A DNA stretch of 53,169 nucleotides from a virus: the IMG/VR virus record IMGVR_UViG_3300032323_000656, positions 1 through 53,169 of that record; one strand, given 5' to 3'. Of the stretch, positions 7,974 to 15,758 are shown piece after piece (position 1 is the first letter of the stretch; the number at the start of each line of letters is the position of its first letter). The position numbers were made by a program, and so were the translations under genes. The notes beneath the pieces are model-generated. The model was not told the origin of the DNA, made no database searches, and saw only the letters and a list, made by a program, of their open reading frames with translations.

Positions 7974-8647
7974 TACTTCAACTCACGGCCTGTTGGCAAT
8001 TCTTCTTCGCCACCGGCAGCGTTAGATAAAGCAAATTCATCACCTGCTGGCTCTAATTCTGGACTTGGAACTCCGGTACCACTTAGATCGTTGCCCATAG
8101 GAGCTTCGCCTTTTAGTACAGCAACCGCATTACTCAATGCATCTTTTGCTGCCTTAACTGCATCTAACAATGTACTAAATGTTTCGTCAGCACTTTGTCC
8201 AAATGTTTGTCCTTGCTCTTGTCCAAACGTTGTCTTCATTTTTTCTTCTAAAGGCATTAGTTCGTCAGTTTGCATTTGTGCTACATCTTCAGCCATCTTT
8301 TGCAAGTCGTCGACCATGTTTTGAGCAACAAGGATAAGTTCGGCTTGTGCTAAATCTTCGCCGCTTTGTTCGTTCATTTTGCGAGTTGTTCTCATTGGAC
8401 CAATCTCTTTAAGAATATGACGAAGAGCTTCGATAATCATTGTATTCTTTACGTAAGTAGCGTCATTTTGAAAGCCAACTTGTGTACTGGCCATTTGATG
8501 GTTTTCCATAACTAGTTTACTGATCAAAGATTGTACTTTGACTGCATCTCCGTGTGCAGCTAATTTTAAGCCGTAGTGGCTGTTTAAAAAGTTTTCTACT
8601 ACACGTTGTTTACGTTGTGCAGGGTTAAAAATTTCAGAGGTATTCAT
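7973..8647 (-). CDS. Conserved protein of unknown function, late gene
   Basis: 224 residues. The N-terminal half is helical (NPAQRKQRVVENFLNSHYG, EALRHILKEIGP). The middle is Gln/Met/Glu-rich and coiled-coil-like, and the C-terminal 60 residues are Gly/Pro/Glu-rich and probably disordered. No catalytic motif is seen. It is preceded by a GATAAATA late promoter (8666-8673) and an AAAGGA ribosome site. A head or scaffold-related role would fit the composition but is inference. Confidence 0.75.
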   Translation of the reverse strand: MNTSEIFNPAQRKQRVVENFLNSHYGLKLAAHGDAVKVQSLISKLVMENHQMASTQVGFQNDATYVKNTMIIEALRHILKEIGPMRTTRKMNEQSGEDLAQAELILVAQNMVDDLQKMAEDVAQMQTDELMPLEEKMKTTFGQEQGQTFGQSADETFSTLLDAVKAAKDALSNAVAVLKGEAPMGNDLSGTGVPSPELEPAGDEFALSNAAGGEEELPTGRELK

Positions 8648-8665
8648 AATAGGTATCCTTTAGAT

Positions 8666-8673
8666 TATTTATC
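8666..8673 (-). promoter_or_regulatory. T4-type late promoter
   Basis: GATAAATA on the minus strand, 18 bases before the ATG at 8647, with AAAGGA between. It overlaps the last codons of the upstream gene. Confidence 0.65.
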
Positions 8674-9163
8674 AATATGTTTTAGATAATTTGGTTTTTG
8701 TTTCTTCTAATCTTAATTTAGCATCAGACAATCTATCTGCAAATAAAGAAATCAGTTCTTGATTTACCGAATTCATCTTCTGTCTATAGAATTTAATGTT
8801 TTCTAAACATCGAAAGTATTCTTGATCTAGTTCATATATTATATTTTCTTTAGGCGCAGTTTTATGAGCTCCTTTATTTAAAGCAAATATTATATGTAAC
8901 GCACTAGAAAATAATGCAATATTATCAAACACTGTATCTTTAGTATATAAGTCTATGATAGAATAGTTGTTTTTAGTTCGAACATTTAAACTATATCTAT
9001 CATAGAACACTAGACATCGTTCTTGTTCTTTCATCGTAACCAGCATACCTAATATATTAGTAGGTATTGCGTCATCTAGCATTGCAGCCACTTTTGACGA
9101 CAATCTAGTTGCTCCTTTTTTATCTACTGAATAATCTGTAGATAATGGTTTCTGTTTTTTCAT
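8672..9163 (-). CDS. Conserved hypothetical protein
   Basis: 163 residues, AT-rich, basic at both ends, with hydrophobic strands in the middle (PTNILGMLVTM, NIALFSSALHIIFAL) and helical heptads at the C-terminus (SDAKLRLEETKTKL). It is not recognised. Its N-terminal 44 bases overlap the gene upstream (9120-9335), so either the true start is slightly internal or the two are tightly coupled. Confidence 0.7.
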   Translation of the reverse strand: MKKQKPLSTDYSVDKKGATRLSSKVAAMLDDAIPTNILGMLVTMKEQERCLVFYDRYSLNVRTKNNYSIIDLYTKDTVFDNIALFSSALHIIFALNKGAHKTAPKENIIYELDQEYFRCLENIKFYRQKMNSVNQELISLFADRLSDAKLRLEETKTKLSKTY

Positions 9164-9335
9164 CGTATATTCTATCTAATAATCCTAGCCCTGTCATTTG
9201 TTCGGCTATTTTTTGTTTACGCTCATCTAAATCTATTCTGGCAATTTGACTATGTTCTTTTACTAACTTAACGAGTTCTTGTTGCTCGTTGGTTATCATT
9301 GTTTTAATACCCGATGCTAACTCAACTATTTTCAT
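9120..9335 (-). CDS. Small conserved protein, unknown function
   Basis: 71 residues, helical, charged. It opens MKIVELASGIKTMITNEQQE and ends with an IYRLFSR strand. The opening resembles those of other small genes in this cluster. It overlaps the upstream gene by 4 bases (ATGA). No motif gives a function. Confidence 0.65.
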   Translation of the reverse strand: MKIVELASGIKTMITNEQQELVKLVKEHSQIARIDLDERKQKIAEQMTGLGLLDRIYDEKTETIIYRLFSR

Positions 9336-9727
9336 TTTGAAAAATTCTTCCAGCCGCTGGCTACTGCACTCTTAGTACCAGTATCAGGTCGTTCTTGACT
9401 GCCTTTGCTACTAATATTAATGCTTTTAACACCCATCAATTTATCAGCTAATTTGATCTGTGCAACTTCGGCATCAGTGTAGCCAACTAATCCGATATTT
9501 TCTGCCCAAACACTTTCTTGTTCAAATTCTTCGCCTTGCCGGGCTGCTGCCGCTGCTAATGCTAATCCGTAACGCATTTGCATATAAGTGTCGGTATTTC
9601 TAAGTTCTGGTTCTATCATAGCATTTGGTAATGATTCGTCTACTGTGCTGTGCTTAACAACACCATAGTTTTTATGTTTTCCGTGGAAACCTTTATATGT
9701 TTCTGTAACTATGTCGCGTATTTTCAT
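9332..9727 (-). CDS. Small conserved protein with possible head-targeting N-terminus
   Basis: 131 residues. The N-terminus MKIRDIVTETYKGF resembles T4 capsid-targeting sequences, which are removed after a hydrophobic-x-Glu site. It continues with HKNYGVVK, a pair also seen as NDYGVVKK in the 1060-1491 protein. The middle is Ala/Glu-rich (MRYGLALAAAAARQGEEFEQ). The C-terminus is Ser/Gly/Lys-rich. Function is unknown. Confidence 0.65.
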   Translation of the reverse strand: MKIRDIVTETYKGFHGKHKNYGVVKHSTVDESLPNAMIEPELRNTDTYMQMRYGLALAAAAARQGEEFEQESVWAENIGLVGYTDAEVAQIKLADKLMGVKSINISSKGSQERPDTGTKSAVASGWKNFSK

Positions 9728-10149
9728 CTGTTTTGCAACCTTTGTAGCAAACTTTGAATTTGTTTAACTTCCGGTTTGTTTTTATTCATCGGATCACTAA
9801 CCATTGCTTCTAAATCGTTTTGTTCATTGCCCTGCGGGCCATTTGGATTAGTTGGTTTGTTAGCTGTACTAGGCAAACTGCCTACAGTACCTTGTGGTTT
9901 AATTGTTTTAAATCCACTAGATCGCGCTCCGGTTGCTCCTACATATTCTTTAGCTACATTGAATCGAGGATCATGTTTACTTAAAATATTTCTAGCAGAA
10001 TCCATATCGTCTTTACTTACGTATGAAATTAAATCTAGTACTTCTGAAAATTTAAGTGAATTAGAAATACTAGCTATTTCAGAATCGCTGATTTCTCCGC
10101 TAGGGTCTGCGAATCTAATAATATCTGTTAAACTACGATCATCTGCCAT
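9724..10149 (-). CDS. Conserved hypothetical protein
   Basis: 141 residues. The N-terminal 70 residues are helical and acidic, a Gly/Pro/Asn-rich linker occupies about residues 80-110, and a short helix ends the protein (KQIQSLLQRLQNR). It is not recognised. It lies between the basic internal-protein candidate and the MKIRDIV protein in the late small-gene cluster. Confidence 0.65.
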   Translation of the reverse strand: MADDRSLTDIIRFADPSGEISDSEIASISNSLKFSEVLDLISYVSKDDMDSARNILSKHDPRFNVAKEYVGATGARSSGFKTIKPQGTVGSLPSTANKPTNPNGPQGNEQNDLEAMVSDPMNKNKPEVKQIQSLLQRLQNR

Positions 10150-10157
10150 ATGTGTTC

Positions 10158-10448
10158 CTATTTGTTTAGCATTTTTAATCGTTTACTCACCGGATTAAAT
10201 GCTTTTGTTCTCTTTGATTTTCTAACGATTCTAGCATTAAAGCGTTTTCTAATTCGCTTCATCTGAAATCTCTTCTTCATATTTATCGCTTTGGAACACG
10301 CACCAACGTTAGCAACTGTTCTGCCTTTTTTCTTGCCGCTGGTACAACGAATCATACGCTTTAATTTCTTGCCGCGTTTTGCCCATACTCTCTTAGCCTC
10401 TGTTAAAGGTTCTTCTGTGTCTTCAACGATGACTTCAAATTCGTTCAT
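10158..10448 (-). CDS. Very basic protein, candidate internal head protein with cleavable leader
   Basis: 96 residues. The first 17 are acidic (MNEFEVIVEDTEEPLTEA). The rest is extremely rich in Lys and Arg (KRGKKLKRMIR, KKRFQMKRIRKRF, VRKSKRTKAF). T4 internal proteins carry a short acidic leader cut after Leu/Ile-x-Glu by the gp21 prohead protease, and LTE-A at residues 15-18 fits that rule. The inference is a histone-like protein packed with DNA in the head. It lies in the late region and overlaps the holin-like gene by 4 bases. Confidence 0.75.
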   Translation of the reverse strand: MNEFEVIVEDTEEPLTEAKRVWAKRGKKLKRMIRCTSGKKKGRTVANVGACSKAINMKKRFQMKRIRKRFNARIVRKSKRTKAFNPVSKRLKMLNK

Positions 10449-10762
10449 TTTAATACTGCCAAAATTTTAATTAAATCCGTGCCGTGAGCACTTATCCAAC
10501 CAACTGCAACTAAAACACCTGCAACTGTAAATGTCCAACGATCTTTTAATTTTTCCATGGCTGCAATTTTTTTAGACATCTCACCATGTTGAGCATTGCT
10601 GGCTAAGAGCATTTCATCTAATTTTAGCTTAAGATCATCCCTAGTTTTATCAAGACAATCATGCATATCTTTAACATCGATTTTTAAATCGTCTAATTTA
10701 CTGTCAAGATTTTCTACTTTAGTCTCGACTATTCCTAGCCGTTCTGCTACCGCCTTCACCAT
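10445..10762 (-). CDS. Coiled-coil protein with C-terminal membrane segment, holin-associated (XhlA-like) candidate
   Basis: 105 residues from the ATG at 10762, chosen because AAAGGAG sits 9-10 bases upstream. Residues 1-75 form heptad repeats (VETKVENLDSKLDDLKIDV). A single membrane helix follows (WTFTVAGVLVAVGWI), then a short tail. This layout matches XhlA-type holin accessory proteins. The frame is open to an ATG at 10849, which would add 29 mostly hydrophobic residues and has its own AAAGG, so two products are possible. An exact T4 late promoter lies at 10887-10895. Confidence 0.72.
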   Translation of the reverse strand: MVKAVAERLGIVETKVENLDSKLDDLKIDVKDMHDCLDKTRDDLKLKLDEMLLASNAQHGEMSKKIAAMEKLKDRWTFTVAGVLVAVGWISAHGTDLIKILAVLK

Positions 10763-10839
10763 TAACACTATCTCCTTTATTTGTAATGTTGTTTTTTTTG
10801 TTAGATAAAATAAATGCCAAAGGATGTGCCAAACTTGTT

Positions 10840-10861
10840 GGTAATACATTTCTGTATTACC
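10840..10861 (-). promoter_or_regulatory. Hairpin around the alternative upstream start codon
   Basis: A perfect 9-bp stem (10840-10848 with 10853-10861) closed on the transcript by a GAAA tetraloop. The upstream ATG at 10849-10847 lies at the loop edge, so folding would hide the long-form start and favour the internal start at 10762. Confidence 0.55.
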
Positions 10862-10886
10862 TTTAGATGCCTAAATTTTTATATTT

Positions 10887-10895
10887 GTATTTATA
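10887..10895 (-). promoter_or_regulatory. T4-type late promoter, exact consensus TATAAATAC
   Basis: TATAAATAC on the minus strand, identical to the T4 late -10 consensus. It drives the holin-like and basic-protein genes with a leader of roughly 120 bases containing the hairpin at 10840-10861. Confidence 0.8.
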
Positions 10896-10899
10896 CAAA

Positions 10900-11346
10900 T
10901 CACAAACTATCGTTGCGATAAAAATAGATATTTTTTTGACCTGCGTCGTTAGTTTCAAATACATTTGCGTCAAAAACTGCTGTTTCGTCAAGGTCGTCAT
11001 AGATCGGTAAACCGTCTGCGTCTCTAACTAAAGATGCAACGGTGATACTGCCGACTCTTTCACTGGCGAATCGCAACAACCATATATTATGATTGCCTGA
11101 AAAATCTGCGCCAAATTCATAATCTTCTAAATCGGCAGCAACTAATTTTTCTACACTAGATAATATTGGCTGACTGCCTAAACTAATGGCCTGTAATAGC
11201 ACATTTAAATTTTGTGCTTGTTCGTAGACTTTCCCGGCTGTTGGATCATATATACCTGAATCTGTAATATCCACTAATGTATAGCAAGTAAAGTACTCTA
11301 TATTGCCGCCGATTACTTCGCCGGTTCTTCCTGTTGAATTTCCCAT
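10900..11346 (-). CDS. Conserved protein, probably virion-associated
   Basis: 148 residues, Gly/Asp-rich and predicted mostly beta. It opens MGNSTGRTGEVIGGNIEYFT and ends NIYFYRNDSL. No catalytic motif or signal is visible. It has a strong AGGAG ribosome site and a late promoter variant (GTTAAATA, 11365-11372), as expected for a structural gene. The precise role is unknown. Confidence 0.7.
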   Translation of the reverse strand: MGNSTGRTGEVIGGNIEYFTCYTLVDITDSGIYDPTAGKVYEQAQNLNVLLQAISLGSQPILSSVEKLVAADLEDYEFGADFSGNHNIWLLRFASERVGSITVASLVRDADGLPIYDDLDETAVFDANVFETNDAGQKNIYFYRNDSL

Positions 11347-11364
11347 ATTAATTCTCCTATGCTG

Positions 11365-11372
11365 TATTTAAC
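11365..11372 (-). promoter_or_regulatory. Late promoter variant
   Basis: GTTAAATA followed by C on the minus strand, 18 bases before the ATG at 11346, with TAGGAG in between. It departs from TATAAATA in the first two bases. Confidence 0.5.
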
Positions 11373-11399
11373 CATCTAATACAAAAGTTTTAGTCAAAA

Positions 11400-11428
11400 G
11401 AAAAGCCGCAGTCTGACTGCGGCTTTTC
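11400..11428 (-). terminator. Intrinsic terminator (bidirectional form)
   Basis: A perfect 13-bp stem with a CTG loop: GAAAAGCCGCAGT (11400-11412) and its complement (11416-11428). It lies 27 bases after the stop of the 11455-11694 gene. A/T runs within the stem give a U-rich 3' side in both directions. Confidence 0.9.
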
Positions 11429-11454
11429 ACCTTGAACTAATTACATTCTAAAAA

Positions 11455-11694
11455 TTAGAATGCTACGTTACCTACTGTGAAACCATCAACATCAGTTACG
11501 TCTGCACCTTCGATGATCATGTTAACAACATCGCTAGTACCGGCTGTGAAAGCACCGATAGCTGTGATTGTGCTTGTTAACTGAACTGTCTTAACTAAAT
11601 CATTCAACTCTGCCTGAGTGATGTTTGTCTTAGCAAAAGACTTGATGAATACGGTACGACCGATTGCTGAAAATGGGGCTGCATTTTGTGCCAT
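11455..11694 (-). CDS. Small late protein, unknown function
   Basis: 79 residues (MAQNAAPFSAIGRTVFI onward), Thr/Ala/Val-rich, neutral, no Cys. It stands alone as a unit: a GATAAATA late promoter at 11744-11751, a TAGGAG site, and a strong terminator at 11400-11428. Such monocistronic late units usually make abundant virion components, for example a decoration protein. That role is inferred from layout only. Confidence 0.72.
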   Translation of the reverse strand: MAQNAAPFSAIGRTVFIKSFAKTNITQAELNDLVKTVQLTSTITAIGAFTAGTSDVVNMIIEGADVTDVDGFTVGNVAF

Positions 11695-11743
11695 AATAAA
11701 ATTCTCCTAATTTGTTTTTTCGAAAGTTAATCTTTCTTAAGTT

Positions 11744-11751
11744 TATTTATC
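11744..11751 (-). promoter_or_regulatory. T4-type late promoter
   Basis: GATAAATA on the minus strand, about 50 bases before the ATG at 11694. The leader includes a small GAAAG...CTTTC hairpin and an AGGAG ribosome site. Confidence 0.65.
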
Positions 11752-11774
11752 TTCGCTATACATTAATACACTAT

Positions 11775-12545
11775 TTAATGCTTGTTTTTTGGACCGGTTA
11801 ATGCATAACCTAACTTATATCCTGCTACTAATGCTGCCGCAGGAGCTAATGTTGATAGCCAGCCCTGTTTTCCTGCTTGGGGCTTTTCGCCATAACCCAG
11901 ATTAGCAAGTTCTGCATCAATAGGTGCATTTAGTTTGTACCCTTTAGTTTTTCCTAGATCCTCTAAAAACACTGCCATTTCGCTACGTTTAGCAAATTTA
12001 TGATAGTATTGTAGCATACGAGCAATTACTAATTCTCGCTGCATGTCGTTGATAGCTGGCCAATCCTGTGCTAGTCTGCGAATACTTTTTAGTTTACTAT
12101 CTGTAATGTTTAGCTGTTTTTCCAGGCGTAATAGCAATACACTAGCATCTTCTTTTCTTAGACTTCCGTCTGCTAACAAGTCCAAATAACGTTTTACTGT
12201 AGGTGTATGTATTGTTAATTTTTTTCTAAGTAATTCATCTGCTTCAGGATTTTGATGTATTTTTTTACTAAAAATACTGTCTGGATTAGCTAGTATATTT
12301 AGGCTAGTATATAAGTCTGTACCAGCTAATCTTGGGCGCACAAAGTTTCTATAGCCTATAGTTTTATCTGCATAATTTTTTGATACTGCCGCAGTTTCAT
12401 ATTCGTTTTGTAATATAAACAACGAAATTAAATCCAAAAAAGCAAAATCACTGACATTTCTTAGATTGAGATTGGCAGTGTTTGCTCTGTATTGTCTACT
12501 TTCTACAAGCAAGTCCCAACCTGATAAATGTTCAAAGTCTTCCAT
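11775..12545 (-). CDS. Conserved hypothetical protein with C-terminal membrane-like segment
   Basis: 256 residues. It is largely helical (LRKEDASVLLLRLEKQL, IRRLAQDWPAINDMQRELV). The C-terminal 30 residues contain a weakly hydrophobic Ala/Gly stretch (LSTLAPAAALVAGYKLGYAL) that could be a membrane helix, followed by a basic tail. No enzyme motif is visible. It overlaps the upstream 86-residue gene by 14 bases. Confidence 0.7.
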   Translation of the reverse strand: MEDFEHLSGWDLLVESRQYRANTANLNLRNVSDFAFLDLISLFILQNEYETAAVSKNYADKTIGYRNFVRPRLAGTDLYTSLNILANPDSIFSKKIHQNPEADELLRKKLTIHTPTVKRYLDLLADGSLRKEDASVLLLRLEKQLNITDSKLKSIRRLAQDWPAINDMQRELVIARMLQYYHKFAKRSEMAVFLEDLGKTKGYKLNAPIDAELANLGYGEKPQAGKQGWLSTLAPAAALVAGYKLGYALTGPKNKH

Positions 12546-12792
12546 TATTTGCTTCTTTAATTTGTTTAATTCCTCTTCGGAATTTCATTTCATCGCCAGT
12601 TTTTAAACTGTTGAATAAACGCTTTAATAAATCTTCACTTTGCTCTTGGTTAAAATTCTCTTGTATATACTCAACAAGATACCGTGTACTCGCAATGACA
12701 TTTACGGCTTTGTTTTCTACAAAACTTTCTCTGTCTCTTTGCGGTACAATATTTGTAATTTCTTCAAGTAAAGAACGTGTTTGTTTACGCAC
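12532..12792 (-). CDS. Small conserved phage protein, GTG start
   Basis: 86 residues starting with GTG at 12792. Helical, with the recognisable run LLEEITNIVPQRDRESFVEN and a C-terminal FRRGIKQIKE. I recall similar short proteins from aquatic T4-like phages, with no assigned role. Transcription is likely from the minus-strand half of the palindromic late promoter at 12815-12832. Confidence 0.7.
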   Translation of the reverse strand: MRKQTRSLLEEITNIVPQRDRESFVENKAVNVIASTRYLVEYIQENFNQEQSEDLLKRLFNSLKTGDEMKFRRGIKQIKEANNGRL

Positions 12793-12814
12793 TATTATAG
12801 TCCATCCTTATAAT

Positions 12815-12822
12815 TATTTATC
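12815..12822 (-). promoter_or_regulatory. Leftward half of a back-to-back late promoter
   Basis: GATAAATA on the minus strand. It forms an 18-bp near-palindrome with the rightward copy at 12825-12832, separated by two bases. Confidence 0.65.
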
Positions 12823-12824
12823 CA

Positions 12825-12832
12825 GATAAATA
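12825..12832 (+). promoter_or_regulatory. Rightward half of a back-to-back late promoter
   Basis: GATAAATA on the plus strand, 23 bases before the ATG at 12856, with a GTGGAG ribosome site in between. Confidence 0.65.
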
Positions 12833-12855
12833 AAGTTAACAGTGGAGAAATCAAC

Positions 12856-13311
12856 ATGATAATGTCAAGTACAAATTTTAATATGGGCACAGTTTTAAAC
12901 AAACTAAGAGCCATCGAAGAAGCAGGCACAGCAGCCAATCACGATCCTGAAATGACCGGAGCAGGTAAGGAAATTGATAATGGTAGCTTTACACGAACAA
13001 TGAGTCGTTTGGCTGCTATTAAAGATGCAGTAGGAGAAGACCATTACAATGATTTAAAAGCAGGTGTACGTGCCATGTATATGAATCGTAGACCAAACTT
13101 AAATCAAATGACTGCATTAATGGATTTGCTAGAAACTGTATTAGCATACGTTGCAGAAGACAATGCTTTATTCCAAAGACTTAAATCCGATTTAAATCAA
13201 GGTGCTAAGGATGCTGCAACTGCAACAACTAATGAGCCTGCTCCAGAAATAGGCGCTCCGGCCACTGCCGAACCTGTTCAACAGCAACCTGAGATGCGCG
13301 GCTTAAAATAA
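12856..13311 (+). CDS. Conserved hypothetical protein, rightward single gene
   Basis: 151 residues. It is helical over residues 1-115 (TMSRLAAIKDAVGEDHYND, MTALMDLLETVLAYVAED) with an Ala/Pro/Glu-rich disordered tail ending MRGLK. No enzyme motif is seen. It is an isolated plus-strand gene that converges on gp41 and ends one base before it, with no room for a terminator. The C-terminal tail resembles scaffold-like proteins, but that is weak evidence. Confidence 0.75.
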   Translation: MIMSSTNFNMGTVLNKLRAIEEAGTAANHDPEMTGAGKEIDNGSFTRTMSRLAAIKDAVGEDHYNDLKAGVRAMYMNRRPNLNQMTALMDLLETVLAYVAEDNALFQRLKSDLNQGAKDAATATTNEPAPEIGAPATAEPVQQQPEMRGLK

Positions 13312-14775
13312 TTAACTCTTTTTAAGAATATTTGCTAGCTTATTACTACTGTCCATTGTTCTAATCGAAATGGACGGTTCTGCTTTAGGCTTAGCTGATA
13401 TATCAAATCCATCCTTGGGCTTGGCTTTAGCCCATGGAGCAGTAGTTACATCCAATGGCCCACTAGTAGACTCTGTTTGTGCTTGACGACGAAGTCTATC
13501 ATGTAATACATCTGCTGTAGTAGGTGCTTCTGGACTATCTTCATCCAAATCTGTAATACGCAAACTGGTTGTATTAAACTCTAGTTCAATCTTTGTACCT
13601 ACAGCACTACTCGAACGTGTCTTCATAAACTGCAATTGAACTCTGCCACGCTCACGCATTGTCATACTGTTAAAGATACCAATAACGTTGTCAGCAGTTT
13701 GAATCTTACTCAAACCACCACTAATATGGCTGTGGTCAAACTCGACACTTTCAACTGCACCTCTATTCAACTGACTTGCTGTACAGAATAAGAATCCGCC
13801 TTGCACAGCCATTGCTCTAAGTTCTTCCGATACATACTTGTCTTTAATAAAAGTATTTTCTGCCGAGATCTTAACAGACACTGGCGTCATCAAATCGAGG
13901 TAGTCAACTACAATAAAGTCAATTTTATTATTATGTTGTATTTGGAATTCTTTAATCCAAGACTTTAAATCATTAACAGTAATGCCTGCGGTAAGTTGTA
14001 CAATTTGTAACTTACCTGCTTTCTTGCCTTTCATCTTAATGTTAAGGTCGACTTCGTCAATGTTCTTGTAAATATCTTTAGTTGCAATGCCCATAAGCAT
14101 AGCATCCATACGCATACTACACAAGCCTTCACTAAGTTCAAGACTAAAGTAAACGCCATTAAGTCCTTGTAAACTCCAATTCAATGCCAAGTTCTGTAAA
14201 AACAAACTTTTACCTGCACCTGAGCCACCTGCAAAAATATTGAGTTCGCCTCTGTTAAATCCGCCGTACAACTTTTCGTCAATGGTCTTCCAACCTGTGC
14301 TAGTACCGCCATTTTGATTCTTAAGTAACATTAGTCGACCCATAGGATCTGCGTAATAGTCTGTACCAAAGCTCTTTGGTAAGCCAATGTTACTAGCATC
14401 CTTAATTAACTTCTCGACTTCACCATAACGCTGTTTATCTAGCAAGTCGGCACTGGCAAGAATAGCTTTCTCCAGTGCTTTGTGTCTAGCAAACTGTTCA
14501 AACTCTGTTAAGAACCATTCCTTATGACCAGCGGCTTCTCCGGGAATAACTCTTAGCTCTGTGTCTGTTACGGCTTTAATCTGCTCAATCGTAGGACAGT
14601 CGCTATACTTACTAGCATACTCTTTAATAAACTCTGCTGTTGATTGCAGACTTCTGCTAAAGTAGCTGCCTTCCAACACGTTTTGACAACGACTCAACAG
14701 TTCTTTATCACTAACAAGAAATTCTAAAAACAACTTTTGTAAATCTACACTGTACTCTTTTACTTCATTACTCAT
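13312..14775 (-). CDS. 41: Replicative DNA helicase, DnaB-type (T4 gp41)
   Basis: 487 residues from the ATG at 14775, preferred over a TTG two codons upstream because it forms a 4-base ATGA overlap with the primase stop. Walker A is GGSGAGKS near residue 183. Walker B is IDFIVVDYLDLM near residue 285. A helical N-terminal domain and a Pro/Lys-rich C-terminal tail complete it. It unwinds the fork 5' to 3' as a hexamer and partners the primase encoded immediately upstream. Confidence 0.95.
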   Translation of the reverse strand: MSNEVKEYSVDLQKLFLEFLVSDKELLSRCQNVLEGSYFSRSLQSTAEFIKEYASKYSDCPTIEQIKAVTDTELRVIPGEAAGHKEWFLTEFEQFARHKALEKAILASADLLDKQRYGEVEKLIKDASNIGLPKSFGTDYYADPMGRLMLLKNQNGGTSTGWKTIDEKLYGGFNRGELNIFAGGSGAGKSLFLQNLALNWSLQGLNGVYFSLELSEGLCSMRMDAMLMGIATKDIYKNIDEVDLNIKMKGKKAGKLQIVQLTAGITVNDLKSWIKEFQIQHNNKIDFIVVDYLDLMTPVSVKISAENTFIKDKYVSEELRAMAVQGGFLFCTASQLNRGAVESVEFDHSHISGGLSKIQTADNVIGIFNSMTMRERGRVQLQFMKTRSSSAVGTKIELEFNTTSLRITDLDEDSPEAPTTADVLHDRLRRQAQTESTSGPLDVTTAPWAKAKPKDGFDISAKPKAEPSISIRTMDSSNKLANILKKS

Positions 14776-15746
14776 TGACAATATCTCTTTCCCATTAATC
14801 TTATTTTTGTTGGACTATGCTCTGCGGCCTGTAGTATGCTGTGAATAGCAAACAAACGTCCATATTTCATTACTGCATCACTGACGTCTTTGCAGTTTTC
14901 CCACTCAGGGAAACTAACACTCCAGCCATAATCTGCGGCACGTTCTACTAAATCTCTACCAGCTTTATCTGCATCTGGAATCACGATAGGTTCTATATTT
15001 AAGTCTTCTATCAGTTGTGCTTGATGATCACTTAAATTATTACTACCAATGCTTAATCCACTGGTCAGTAGTGCATCCATTTCACCCTCTGTAACTATAA
15101 CAAACTGTCTATTATCTCTTTGATTGTCTAAACCAAATATATAGTCTGCCGGTGCTTTCTTATAATACTTAGAAAACTTAGCAGGCAATTCCCCTACAAT
15201 ATGTCTACTTTGAAAGCCCACTAATCTGTTTTCATATGTTAAAGGTAGTATTGCTCTATTGTTTAAACCTGCATATGTTGTATCTGTTTCAAGCCATACT
15301 GCAAGATCGTAAACTTGTCTGTGTTTTAAGTATTCTATTTTACTAGGATCTTCGATAGGTCGTACATCAAATCCTAGCTCATAGTTGGGCCAATCAGGAG
15401 TCCAAGTTGGTTCTGGTTCTCTGCTTACTAATGTTTCTACATCTGCTTGACTTAGTAGTTCTAAGTTTAGACGTTGTACTTCTGCTTCATCAAAACCCAA
15501 TTGACGCATAAGTTTACGCATCTTAAAGCTAAGAGTTCTTCCTGGTGTCCAGCTTGTTTTGAAGTTGCAGTTAAAGCAATGATAACTGACTGCTCCATCT
15601 GGATTAAACATCGTACCGCCGCGACGTTTGGTATCGGGGCGAGCTTGCCCGTTAACCACGCACATTGGACAGTTGAAACTGATCCAACCCTTGGGGCTAG
15701 GTCTTCCATTTATGCGTGATTGTAATAATGTTTGTAAGGCCGACAT
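14772..15746 (-). CDS. 61: DNA primase (T4 gp61)
   Basis: 324 residues. A zinc-binding domain lies at the N-terminus (CPMC about residues 25-28, then HCFNC about 56-60). A TOPRIM core follows with VIVTEGEMDALL (catalytic Glu) and IVIPDADKAGRD (Asp pair). It synthesises RNA primers for lagging-strand replication. An AAGGTC site lies just before the ATG. It is joined to gp41 by a 4-base overlap. Confidence 0.93.
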   Translation of the reverse strand: MSALQTLLQSRINGRPSPKGWISFNCPMCVVNGQARPDTKRRGGTMFNPDGAVSYHCFNCNFKTSWTPGRTLSFKMRKLMRQLGFDEAEVQRLNLELLSQADVETLVSREPEPTWTPDWPNYELGFDVRPIEDPSKIEYLKHRQVYDLAVWLETDTTYAGLNNRAILPLTYENRLVGFQSRHIVGELPAKFSKYYKKAPADYIFGLDNQRDNRQFVIVTEGEMDALLTSGLSIGSNNLSDHQAQLIEDLNIEPIVIPDADKAGRDLVERAADYGWSVSFPEWENCKDVSDAVMKYGRLFAIHSILQAAEHSPTKIRLMGKRYCQ

Positions 15747-15758
15747 GACCTTACTATT

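Noticed and set aside
12786-12800. TATAAT at the 12792 start as an early promoter
   Set aside because: Only one base separates it from the GTG and there is no -35 at the right spacing; the late promoter at 12815-12822 is a better candidate.
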